From Bacteroidaceae bacterium (GTDB lineage: Bacteria > Bacteroidota > Bacteroidia > Bacteroidales > Bacteroidaceae), in the NCBI GenBank assembly GCA_017447625.1, contig JAFSNB010000030.1, positions 1 through 47,341 of the forward strand: DNA of 47,341 nucleotides, given 5' to 3'. This document shows, piece after piece, positions 26,609 to 34,350 of this stretch (its first letter is position 1; each line of letters opens with the position of its first letter). Under the pieces are notes generated by a model. That model was not told the DNA's origin, ran no database searches, and was given only the letters and a program-made list of their open reading frames with translations. The translations under genes were made by a program, and so were the position numbers.

Positions 26609-26691
26609 CACACGGCCGTGTGTTAATCAGCAGACAGCTGTGTGACAATTAGCAGACAGCTGTGTAACAATCAGCTGACAGCTGTGTGACA
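26609..26691. repeat. Four palindromes spaced exactly 22 bp apart
   Basis: CACACGGCCGTGTG (26609-26622, perfect 14-bp palindrome) and three ACAGCTGT palindromes at 26634, 26656 and 26678; all centres are 22 bp apart. Flanks TGTGACAATNAGCAG are conserved. It lies between lpd and the terminator. Confidence 0.85.
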
Positions 26692-26698
26692 AGAAGAA

Positions 26699-26735
26699 GA
26701 GGCTGTGCCATTCAATCTGGCACAGCCTCCTTTTG
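26699..26735. terminator. Terminator between convergent lpd and the exported protein gene
   Basis: GAGGCTGTGCCA (26699-26710), 7-base loop, TGGCACAGCCTC (26718-26729): perfect 12-bp stem followed by CTTTTG on the plus strand; the minus strand reads TTCTTCTT, so it may act in both directions. Confidence 0.85.
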
Positions 26736-26781
26736 TATTAAGCTCCCGCATCCCCCCGAAGTGGGAATTGGGTTAGTTGCG

Positions 26782-29700
26782 TTACTTCACAACGACCTTG
26801 CGACCGCCAATAATGTACAGACCCTTCTGAGCCTTGCTTACACGCTGGCCTGCGAGGTTGTAGATAGACTGGCCTGCAACGACATCAGCTGCCTCAATGC
26901 TCTTAACGGCATCGGGAGCGGTTTCGCCGATGTAGTAGAGCTGGACGTTGCCGAACGGTGTCCAGTCGCCACCGAACCACTTGTTCTGGAACAGACCGAG
27001 ACGGATAGCGCCCTGACCCTCCTCATAGTAGAAGTTCAGTTTGTTGATGTAACGGCCGTTGGCAGTGAAGGTGGCAAGCTGAGAACGGGTGTTCGGACCA
27101 AGCAGTTTGTTGGTGTCAACCAGATCTTTCGATTCGTAAGTTACACCTTCGGGAGCTTCATTCAGATAAGCACCGTTGCTGGTGTCGCTCCAAGCCATAA
27201 ATGGCTCAGCCTTGCTGCCTGCGAAGATAAACACATTCTGTTCAACGGGCTTGTCGTTGTTGAGGCTGTCAACTATAGCGTCCATTCCGACGGGACGATA
27301 GAGGCCCTCGATAATCAGGCTATAGAAACCGCCCTTCAGAGTGGGAAGCTCCTGATAGATTTTCCAGCTACCGTTTGCATTCCAGAACTCAAGGAAGCCA
27401 TTCTCATAGGCACCGCGGTTGCCGCTGGTAGCCTCTGTCTCGATGGTCCAGCCGCTGGTGTGGGTGTCAGCGCTGAAGTCTGCATTCACGAGAACTTCGG
27501 TGATGTCAACGGGCTCGTCTTCAGAAGCGTTGGTGAGATCCTGACCAAGAACGTAGATTACCCAACCGTCGCTCATCTGCTTCATCCATTCAACAATCTT
27601 CTCGTTGCTGGGATATACGTCACCGTTTTCGGTCTCAGAGGCAATAGTCTCGAGCAGAGTCTCAAAGGTATCGTCCTCAGATTCAATCATAGAGTTCAAC
27701 AGACGGTCGTTGTAATCCTGCAGCATCTGAGCGCACTGGGCAGCGAGCGTTACACTCTCCTTGGCATAAGCAATAGCAGCCTGCAGAGCTTCGATAGCTT
27801 CCAGTTTGGTAGCCTCGGCATCTGCATCGAGAGCAGTTTCACCCTTGCTGATAGCTGACTCAAGGCCATCAATAGCAGCCTGAACACCACCTGCGTTGTC
27901 AATCTGATTCTGAGCATCTGCAATCAGGCCCTCGATTTCGGGATCAAGGTCAGAAGCGTCAGCTGCGTTGTAATAGAGGTGGAAGTCAGCCCATACAACC
28001 CAAGAGTTGCCTTCCATCTGCTCACTCTTGACACCGAAGGTGAGAGTGCCGGGCTGTGCAAGAGCGGTAGAAACAGAGCTGAGAGTTACATTGTCAACAT
28101 CCTCAACGAAGACGTTGTGAGCAGCCTCCTGAGAGTTGGGAACGTAGAGAGAACCGCCATCTGCGATAATCTCAGTAGAGTTGGTGAAAACGGTCTCGTC
28201 TGCGGAAGCAATCTCTGCAATGTTCAGCAGCGGGCTCTTGGCATAACCGCCATAGACGAATGCCTTTGCGGTCTTGTCCTCCTGATAAGCATCGTAGCTT
28301 TCCTGCTGAGCGGCGGTGCGATAGAATGCCTTAACGGTGATGGTGTATTTACCCTTAGGCATATCTGTGAGTTCGCGGTAGATGTTGAACGGAGAAGCAT
28401 TCCAGACCTCAGCGGTGCTGTAGTTGGTCTTGAAGTTGCCAGTCCCGGTCTCGTTCTTCCAGATACTGCCAGAGTAAGCAGCCTGAGAGGTGGTGTAAGG
28501 AATAGCCATCTCCTCATAGAGGCTTGTGATGTCAAGAGGCTTAGCCATCTTCTGGCCAGAAGCAACAGCCTGTTCGAAAATTGTCTGCACAGCCTCCTTG
28601 ATTGTACCAGACAGAGCGGCAATAGCCTCGTTGATCTGCTCGGCTGTATATTCACCGTTCTCGTAAGCGCCACTGTAGGTCTCGTCGAGATCCTCAAGAG
28701 TGTCAAGCAAGTCTGCAAAGTTTGCATCGCCAGTATATTGCTCGATGGCATCAGCCAGCTCACCCTCGATGAAGTTGCTGAAGGTGACGTAAGCAGCACG
28801 GCTTGCGCGGGCCTCGCTCACGATGTTGTTCAGAGCTGTCATAGCTGAAACATTGGCATCGTCGTCCTCGCTGTTAGCGTTTACAAGAGCAAGAGCAGTA
28901 CCGAAGGCTTCCTCAACCTGAGCCTTCAGGGTAGCCTCGAACTGGCCGTCGTCGAATGTGGTAAACGACTCGGCGCTGCGAACTGCGCTCTGCAGGGCGA
29001 TAAGGCTAGGCTTGATCTCGGTGACGCCGCTGAACTTCAGCAGGAACTCGTCAATCCAGAGGTGAGGCATTGAGCCGGAACCTGCATTTGCAGCCTGATA
29101 ACCGATAGAGATAACACCGGCAGTCTCCTCCTCAAGGGTGAAGCGGATGGTCTCTTCCTTCCATTCACCAACGGGGAAAGAAGTGGTCTGTGCAAGATAT
29201 TCGTCACCATCTGCTGAGATGAAGCCGCAGAGGTTCTTGGCGATTGTGCCTGTGCCGCCGCCGTTGTAGGTCGGGATAGTGATGGTGTAAGTACCTGCGG
29301 GCAGAGTTACGTTCTGAGTGTAGCTGCTGGCAGCAGACCAAACGCTTACGAAACCGAAGATGTTACCCTCGGTGGCACCGTTGGCCTTCTTAGCAGGAGC
29401 AGCAAAGCCTGGGCCGCCGACCCAGATGGTCTCAGGTGAACCTACAGCAAACACACCGCTGGCACGTGCATTCTCGTTAGGATTGCTGGCAGTCCAGGAG
29501 TCAACGGGCTGCATACCGAAGTAGAGAGCGCCCTTGTCCTGATGGGTCGTGATGTCATAATCGTATGTGCATACGCCGCCGTCAAGAGGAGTACCGTTGG
29601 TGAAGTGAGCGTTGTTAATGAAGAAGTCGGTGAAGTCAGTCAGACCCTTCTCGTTGATATCTCTCTGAGAAACGATGGCAGCCTCAACCTGTTCGAGAGT

Positions 29701-30549
29701 TGCATTCGGGTCGTCATAGACCTCCTGAGCAGCAGAGGTGTTCACGCCGATTTCTTCACCGTCCTCGATGATGGCAATCAGACGCTCCTTGGCTGCGTCA
29801 ATCTCAACCTGCAAGAGAGCCTGAGCATCACCTTCCTGAATGATAACGCGGTCGAAGAAGAGGTGGGGCATTCCGCCGGAACCTGCGTTACCAGCCGTGT
29901 AACCGATGGAGATGACGCCCTCGGTAGCTTCGTTCAGCAGGAACTCGATGGTGTCGTTCTCCCACTCTTCGATGGCATCCCAAGTGAGTTTCTTGGAGAA
30001 GTAGGTTGTGCCGTCAGTAGCCTCAAAACCGCAGAGGTTAGCAGCAACAGCTGTTCCACCAGCCATATTGCATGTAGGGATAATGATGCGATAAGCACCG
30101 GCGGGCAGAGTCACAGCCTGGGTATATTGAGCCTTGGCTCCCCAAACAGCAACAAAACCAAGAACATTGCCGCTTGCAGACCCATCGGAAGCTTGTGCAG
30201 GAGCGATGAACTGAGTACCGCCGAGGAAAGCATCCTGACTGCCAATAGCAAACACACCAGATGCTTTTGCATTAAGTCCGTCAGTACGGGCGTTATTAGA
30301 ACCATTACTTACCAACGTGTTGTCAGTAGGTGTATTTGCAATCCAACCTGTAACAGGCTGCATTCCAAACATCGTGGTACTGTTGTTTTCCATGTCGTAG
30401 TCATAAGTGCAAATATAGCCGACTAAAGGCTCATCTGCACTAAAGTCTGCATTCGTCAGGAAGCGGTTTGTGAGATCGTCGCCTACGGCAGCGAACGCTC
30501 CAAGGGAAATCCCGAGGAACGCGACTACAGAAAGTAGTTTTTGTTTCAT
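26782..30549 (-). CDS. Large exported modular protein with duplicated N-terminal domain
   Basis: 1255 residues. Signal peptide MKQKLLSVVAFLGISLGAFA. Two homologous ~220-residue modules follow (residues ~25-250 and ~315-540): each starts N-A-D/H-F, contains CTYDYD, FGMQPV-W, VFA-GS, VTLPAG-Y-I-IPT, NLCGF and GVISIGY-A-NAGSG-MPHL. These look like jelly-roll carbohydrate-binding-type modules. Then comes a long helical region with a third sugar-binding-like module (KAFYRTAAQQ), and another near residues 1040-1200. The C-terminus SIYNLAGQRVSKAQKGLYIIGGRKVVVK is the Bacteroidetes C-terminal sorting-like tail. No catalytic domain is evident. Probably a surface or secreted glycan-binding protein; function unproven. 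Confidence 0.75.
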   Translation of the reverse strand: MKQKLLSVVAFLGISLGAFAAVGDDLTNRFLTNADFSADEPLVGYICTYDYDMENNSTTMFGMQPVTGWIANTPTDNTLVSNGSNNARTDGLNAKASGVFAIGSQDAFLGGTQFIAPAQASDGSASGNVLGFVAVWGAKAQYTQAVTLPAGAYRIIIPTCNMAGGTAVAANLCGFEATDGTTYFSKKLTWDAIEEWENDTIEFLLNEATEGVISIGYTAGNAGSGGMPHLFFDRVIIQEGDAQALLQVEIDAAKERLIAIIEDGEEIGVNTSAAQEVYDDPNATLEQVEAAIVSQRDINEKGLTDFTDFFINNAHFTNGTPLDGGVCTYDYDITTHQDKGALYFGMQPVDSWTASNPNENARASGVFAVGSPETIWVGGPGFAAPAKKANGATEGNIFGFVSVWSAASSYTQNVTLPAGTYTITIPTYNGGGTGTIAKNLCGFISADGDEYLAQTTSFPVGEWKEETIRFTLEEETAGVISIGYQAANAGSGSMPHLWIDEFLLKFSGVTEIKPSLIALQSAVRSAESFTTFDDGQFEATLKAQVEEAFGTALALVNANSEDDDANVSAMTALNNIVSEARASRAAYVTFSNFIEGELADAIEQYTGDANFADLLDTLEDLDETYSGAYENGEYTAEQINEAIAALSGTIKEAVQTIFEQAVASGQKMAKPLDITSLYEEMAIPYTTSQAAYSGSIWKNETGTGNFKTNYSTAEVWNASPFNIYRELTDMPKGKYTITVKAFYRTAAQQESYDAYQEDKTAKAFVYGGYAKSPLLNIAEIASADETVFTNSTEIIADGGSLYVPNSQEAAHNVFVEDVDNVTLSSVSTALAQPGTLTFGVKSEQMEGNSWVVWADFHLYYNAADASDLDPEIEGLIADAQNQIDNAGGVQAAIDGLESAISKGETALDADAEATKLEAIEALQAAIAYAKESVTLAAQCAQMLQDYNDRLLNSMIESEDDTFETLLETIASETENGDVYPSNEKIVEWMKQMSDGWVIYVLGQDLTNASEDEPVDITEVLVNADFSADTHTSGWTIETEATSGNRGAYENGFLEFWNANGSWKIYQELPTLKGGFYSLIIEGLYRPVGMDAIVDSLNNDKPVEQNVFIFAGSKAEPFMAWSDTSNGAYLNEAPEGVTYESKDLVDTNKLLGPNTRSQLATFTANGRYINKLNFYYEEGQGAIRLGLFQNKWFGGDWTPFGNVQLYYIGETAPDAVKSIEAADVVAGQSIYNLAGQRVSKAQKGLYIIGGRKVVVK

Positions 30550-30672
30550 AATAATTTGTTTTAGTTAGTAAAATAATGTGTAAATCTCTTTTGGATGGGG
30601 CAAAAATACAGTAAATTAATCGTACCGACAAAAAATATTTCATATTTTTATGACTTATTCAGCAAATTGGTG

Positions 30673-30680
30673 TATATTTG
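30673..30680 (+). promoter_or_regulatory. -7 promoter box before the HAD-like gene
   Basis: TATATTTG, 63 bases before the start codon; the leader after it consists of 7/8-bp repeats (30689-30738). Confidence 0.6.
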
Positions 30681-30688
30681 CACAGCAA

Positions 30689-30738
30689 AATCGTAAAATC
30701 GTAAATCGTCAAATCGTAAATCGTCAAATCGTAAATTT
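30689..30738. repeat. 7/8-bp array (AAATCGT) forming an mRNA leader
   Basis: Alternating AAATCGT and CAAATCGT/AAAATCGT units, six or seven in all, run from the promoter to the start codon. Confidence 0.85.
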
Positions 30739-30743
30739 ATAAT

Positions 30744-31169
30744 ATGACTATCGCTGTTGACTTCGACGGAACCATCGTCACCCACCGTTATCCGGATATA
30801 GGCGAAGAGATACCTTTCGCCTGCGAGACCCTACGTATGCTTATCGCCGACCGCCACAAACTGATCCTTTGGTCTGTGCGCGAGGGCAAATTGTTGCAGG
30901 ATGCCATAGACTGGTGTGCCGAACGCGGCATAGAGTTCTATGCCGTGAACCGCGACTTTCCGGAAGAAGACGTTGAGAAAAACATTCATTTCAGCCGCAA
31001 GCTGAAAGCCGACGTGTGGATTGACGACCGCAACGTGGGTGGACTGCCAGACTGGGGAACAATCTATCAGATGATTTCCGAGGGGAAGACTTACGAGCAG
31101 ATTATGCTTGAACAGATGCGTCCCCTCGAAGCCGCTCCTAAACGTAACAAAAAGTGGTGGCAGTTTTAA
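30744..31169 (+). CDS. HAD-like hydrolase (BT0820-like)
   Basis: 141 residues. Motif I is at the very N-terminus, IAVDFDGTIV (nucleophile Asp and D+2 Asp); LILWSVREG is motif II; WIDDRNVGG near residue 97 supplies the acidic motif III/IV pair. There is no cap domain of any size, as in the small HAD protein family known from Bacteroides (BT0820). Cytoplasmic phosphohydrolase of unknown substrate. It has its own promoter at 30673 and is followed by a bidirectional terminator. Confidence 0.8.
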   Translation: MTIAVDFDGTIVTHRYPDIGEEIPFACETLRMLIADRHKLILWSVREGKLLQDAIDWCAERGIEFYAVNRDFPEEDVEKNIHFSRKLKADVWIDDRNVGGLPDWGTIYQMISEGKTYEQIMLEQMRPLEAAPKRNKKWWQF

Positions 31170-31198
31170 TTGACAGTTGACGACTTGACAGTTGACAA
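31170..31198. repeat. 7-bp array (TTGACAG)
   Basis: TTGACAG, TTGACGA, CTTGACAG, TTGACAA directly after the HAD stop codon; same unit as at 37584 and inside murF-alr and ccsA. Confidence 0.85.
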
Positions 31199-31202
31199 AT
31201 AA

Positions 31203-31253
31203 AAAAAGCGTTCCCCGAAACAGAATAATCTGCAACGGGGAACGTTTTCTTTT
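31203..31253. terminator. Bidirectional terminator
   Basis: CGTTCCCCG (31209-31217) and CGGGGAACG (31236-31244) form a perfect 9-bp stem. TTTTCTTTT follows on the plus strand and an A7 run precedes it, so it can end both the HAD gene and the convergent winged-helix gene. Confidence 0.8.
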
Positions 31254-31288
31254 GAGCAATTCTTGTCAGAGAAATCTCTGATTCAAGC

Positions 31289-31489
31289 TTACTTAAGGCT
31301 GAAGGTGGGTTCCTTCTCGTCGCCTGCAACGCTGAGCTTGTCCTCACGGAGCAACCAACCCAGGCCAAGAAACATTTCCTTTTCAGTCTTCACTTTTGCT
31401 GCTTTCTTCAAATCTTTAGCGCTCATTGCGCCATTCTCGTTAAGGGCTGTCCAAATAGCACCTGCGATTTCACCTGCTTTTTCAAACAT
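31289..31489 (-). CDS. Small winged helix-turn-helix protein (DUF2582 type)
   Basis: 66 residues: AGAIWTALNENGAMSAKDLKKAAK is a winged-helix recognition region and FLGLGWLLREDKLSV the wing. It matches the small DUF2582 family found across Bacteroidetes. Probably binds DNA, but no regulated gene is evident. It is monocistronic and convergent with the HAD gene, separated by the terminator at 31203. Confidence 0.75.
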   Translation of the reverse strand: MFEKAGEIAGAIWTALNENGAMSAKDLKKAAKVKTEKEMFLGLGWLLREDKLSVAGDEKEPTFSLK

Positions 31490-31689
31490 GATCTTTTTAC
31501 TTAAAAAATATTATTAGCTTTTTGCCTTGTTTCTTTCGGCACTGCAAAGATAATGCCTTTTATTCACTTACGAGCATAGGAAATGGCTAAAAGTGTGTTA
31601 TTCAGCATTAAATCTTGACAAAAATCAATGGGAAAGAGACAAAAAACAAAGAAAGCCTCATAATCTTCAATGAAGCTTCCCTTGTGAAG

Positions 31690-31762
31690 TACGCCCTCAG
31701 GGGCTCGAACCCTGGACCCATTGATTAAGAGTCAATTGCTCTACCAACTGAGCTAAGGACGC
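31690..31762 (-). tRNA. tRNA-Lys (anticodon CTT)
   Basis: 73 bases. On the minus strand GCGTCCT... with D-arm TAGCTCAGTTGGTAGAGC, anticodon loop CTCTTAA (anticodon CTT) and T-arm GGGTTCGAGCCC. CCA is not encoded. Position 1 pairs with U as a G-U. Confidence 0.95.
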
Positions 31763-31801
31763 ATATTTGAGACTTTTAGCGGCTATCTCCTGCCGTCTGA
31801 G

Positions 31802-31874
31802 TACGCCCTCAGGGGCTCGAACCCTGGACCCATTGATTAAGAGTCAATTGCTCTACCAACTGAGCTAAGGACGC
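31802..31874 (-). tRNA. tRNA-Lys (anticodon CTT), second identical copy
   Basis: Identical over its 73 bases to the copy 39 bp downstream. Both are on the minus strand and probably come from one precursor transcript. Confidence 0.95.
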
Positions 31875-31963
31875 ATCCTTTTTCGTTTTGCGGGTGCAAA
31901 GGTACGCTTTTTCACGCACTCCGCCAAACTTTTCGGCAGAAATTTGTCAAAAAGCGGCTTTTG

Positions 31964-33154
31964 TTACTTGATAATCTCCAAATCGCGGAAGACTTTCGTC
32001 AGCGACTCTACGGCTTCATCCACCTGCTCCTTGGTGTGGGTAGCCATCAGAGCGAAGCGCACGAGAGTGTCCTGAGGAGCACATGCAGGCGGAATCACAG
32101 GATTGATGAACACGCCGGCCTCGAATGCCATCTTCGTGACAAGGAATGTCTTATCTACATCGCGCACATAAAGCGGGATAATCGGGCTCTCTGTGTCACC
32201 GATCTCAAAGCCTGCATCGCGGAAACGCTTCAGCGCGTAGTTGGTAACATCCCAAAGAGCCTTCAGGCGTTCGGGTTCCTGCTGAATGATATGCAGGGCC
32301 TCACGGGCGGCAGCTGTGGCAGCCGGGGTGTTGGATGCAGAGAAGATATACGTACGTGTGTTGTGACGCAGATAGTTGATTACGGTGTTGTCTGAAGCGA
32401 TGAATCCGCCGATAGAAGCCAGACTCTTGGAGAATGTTCCCATGATGAGATCCACCTCATTGGTCAGACCAAAGTGGTCACAGACACCACGTCCCTGACG
32501 GCCGAACACGCCTAAGCCGTGAGCCTCATCGACCATGATGGCTGTACCGGGGTACTTATGTTTCAGGGCAACAATCTCAGGCAGTTTGCAGAGGTCACCC
32601 TCCATCGAGAACACGCCATCGACCACAATCAGCTTGACTGCCTCAGCGGGGCAGTTCTGCAACTGCTTCTCCAAATCCTCCATGTCGTTGTGCTTGTATT
32701 TCAGACGACGTGAGAAACTGGAGCGAGCACCATCAACGATGGAAGCGTGGTCGCGATCATCACAGATGATATAATCATGATGATCAGTCAACACAGCCAG
32801 TACGCCACTGTTCACGGTGAATCCCGTGCTGAAGCAGAGCGCATCGTCCTTGCCGACGAATTCAGCCAACTCATGTTCCAACTGTACATGCAAGTCAAGA
32901 GTGCCATTGAGGAAACGGCTTCCGGCACATCCGCTGCCATATTGCTTCATGGCTGCAATGCCGGCATTTATCACACGCTCATCACCGGTAAGGCCTGTAT
33001 AGGCGTTGGAACCGAACATCAAAACGCGGTGTCCGTCCATAATCACCTCTGTACCCTGCTTTCCTTCAATCTCGCGGAAATAGGGATAAATGCCCAGAGC
33101 CTTGTACTTCTGCGGCAGAGTGTATTTGGCCAGTTTGTCTTGTAACAATCCCAT
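31964..33154 (-). CDS. spt: Serine palmitoyltransferase-type alpha-oxoamine synthase
   Basis: 396 residues, PLP enzyme of the alpha-oxoamine synthase family. PLP Lys in MGTFSKSLASIGGF (residue ~243); other motifs MFGSNAYTGLTGDERV, YGSGCAGSRFLNGTLDLH, MVDEAHGLGVFG and FSASNTPAATAAA. The FGSNAYTGLT and GCAGSRFLNGT variants with the R-H-N-T-R-T-Y-I-F-S segment match the Bacteroides sphingolipid enzyme (BT0870 type), which condenses serine with acyl-CoA to 3-ketosphinganine. The alternative, glycine C-acetyltransferase (Kbl), has similar motifs; the Bacteroidales background favours Spt. Divergent from a lipid-kinase gene. Confidence 0.87.
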   Translation of the reverse strand: MGLLQDKLAKYTLPQKYKALGIYPYFREIEGKQGTEVIMDGHRVLMFGSNAYTGLTGDERVINAGIAAMKQYGSGCAGSRFLNGTLDLHVQLEHELAEFVGKDDALCFSTGFTVNSGVLAVLTDHHDYIICDDRDHASIVDGARSSFSRRLKYKHNDMEDLEKQLQNCPAEAVKLIVVDGVFSMEGDLCKLPEIVALKHKYPGTAIMVDEAHGLGVFGRQGRGVCDHFGLTNEVDLIMGTFSKSLASIGGFIASDNTVINYLRHNTRTYIFSASNTPAATAAAREALHIIQQEPERLKALWDVTNYALKRFRDAGFEIGDTESPIIPLYVRDVDKTFLVTKMAFEAGVFINPVIPPACAPQDTLVRFALMATHTKEQVDEAVESLTKVFRDLEIIK

Positions 33155-33208
33155 ATATTAATTAATGTATTATTTATACTTCGGATAGTGTATTCACAAA
33201 AATCGCCG

Positions 33209-33216
33209 CAAAGTTA
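33209..33216 (-). promoter_or_regulatory. -7 promoter box of spt
   Basis: TAACTTTG on the minus strand, 54 bases before the spt start codon. Confidence 0.55.
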
Positions 33217-33310
33217 AACATAATTTCGTGAATAATGCTTCAAAATAAATAAAAATGTTATTTTTAATCTTCTTTTGCATAGGTTTTCGTGTTGAAGACC
33301 ATAAAAAACG

Positions 33311-33318
33311 TATATTTG
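33311..33318 (+). promoter_or_regulatory. -7 promoter box of the lipid-kinase gene
   Basis: TATATTTG only 9 bases before the ATG at 33328, so the message would be leaderless or nearly so. Confidence 0.6.
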
Positions 33319-33327
33319 CACCCGATT

Positions 33328-34347
33328 ATGACACGAAAGAAACTACTTTTCATAGCAAATCCCATTTCCGGCACTCAAGATAAGCGCCCGATTATTGAAG
33401 CTGTGCCGAGATTCCTGCCTGAAGAGCAATTCGACTGGCAGGTGGCTTGGACTAACCATCAGGGGCACGCTGCCGAGTTGGCAAGCGAGGCCGCTGCTGA
33501 AGGGTTTGATATTTGCGTGGCAATCGGAGGAGACGGAACGGTGAACGAGGTAGCACGCTCACTCCGGCACACACAGACCGCTCTGGGAATTATTCCTATG
33601 GGAAGCGGAAACGGGCTGGCACGCCATCTGCTTATCCCGATGGATCCGGAGGGCGCCTTGGCCGTGATTGCCGACTGCCAGATCAAGGAACTCGACTACG
33701 GGCTCATCAACGACATCCCGTTCTTCTGCACCTGCGGCATGGGCTTTGATGCTTTCATCAGCGAGAAATTCGCCGACAGCGGCAAGCGCGGACTCATGAC
33801 TTACGTGGACAACACCGTGAAGAGCTCACTTGCATACAAGCCTGAGACCTACGAGATAGAAGTCGATGGAAAGACAACTCACTATCACGCTTTCCTCATT
33901 GCCTGCGGTAACGCCTCACAATACGGGAACAACTTCTACATAGCACCCCACGCCTCTATGAGCGACGGCCTTATGGACGTAACCATCCTGGAACCATTCA
34001 ACGTGCTCGAAGCCGCACAGGTGGTTGTGCAGATGTTGGGCAAGAACATCGACGAGAACCCGCACACCCGCTCATTCAAGTGCCAGTCCATGCGCGTCCA
34101 TCGCGAGAAACCGGGTGTTATCCACTTCGATGGCGACCCCGTGGATGCAGGCACAGACATAGAGATAAAACTGATTCCACGCGGACTGCACGTGGTTGTC
34201 AATGAGCGCGGAGACCGGTCGGCCTCGCCCGTTCAGCATATCTTCCAAGATCTGATGGACCAGATAAACACAAGCATACGTAACCGACAGCGCAAGCTGC
34301 AACGCTCGGGCAAAGAACTGCTCGAACGCATTACACCAAAGAAGTAA
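33328..34347 (+). CDS. Lipid kinase, DAGK/YegS/LCB5 family
   Basis: 339 residues from ATG 33328; the frame is open to 33289, but the promoter at 33311 lies inside that extension. DAGK catalytic domain: LLFIANPISGTQDK at the start, VAIGGDGTVNEVARSL (ATP loop, G-G-D-G-T), GIIPMGSGNGLARHL, and DGLMDVTILEPF at the C-terminal half. Phosphorylates diacylglycerol or a sphingoid base. Because it is divergent from spt a role in sphingolipid metabolism is attractive but not proven. YgiQ starts 3 bp after its stop. Confidence 0.85.
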   Translation: MTRKKLLFIANPISGTQDKRPIIEAVPRFLPEEQFDWQVAWTNHQGHAAELASEAAAEGFDICVAIGGDGTVNEVARSLRHTQTALGIIPMGSGNGLARHLLIPMDPEGALAVIADCQIKELDYGLINDIPFFCTCGMGFDAFISEKFADSGKRGLMTYVDNTVKSSLAYKPETYEIEVDGKTTHYHAFLIACGNASQYGNNFYIAPHASMSDGLMDVTILEPFNVLEAAQVVVQMLGKNIDENPHTRSFKCQSMRVHREKPGVIHFDGDPVDAGTDIEIKLIPRGLHVVVNERGDRSASPVQHIFQDLMDQINTSIRNRQRKLQRSGKELLERITPKK

Positions 34348-34350
34348 AAG

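Noticed and set aside
26609-26691. CRISPR-like repeats
   Set aside because: Period of 22 bp with no variable spacers; the palindromes are part of a simple tandem array.
26686-30426. Long plus-strand frames of 289-390 codons opposite the exported protein gene
   Set aside because: They are antisense shadows of the 1255-codon gene, which has a signal peptide, internal domain repeats and a sorting-like tail.
31964-33154. 2-amino-3-ketobutyrate CoA ligase (Kbl) instead of serine palmitoyltransferase
   Set aside because: The two are close relatives, but the motif variants and the Bacteroidales setting fit the sphingolipid enzyme better; no threonine dehydrogenase gene is adjacent.
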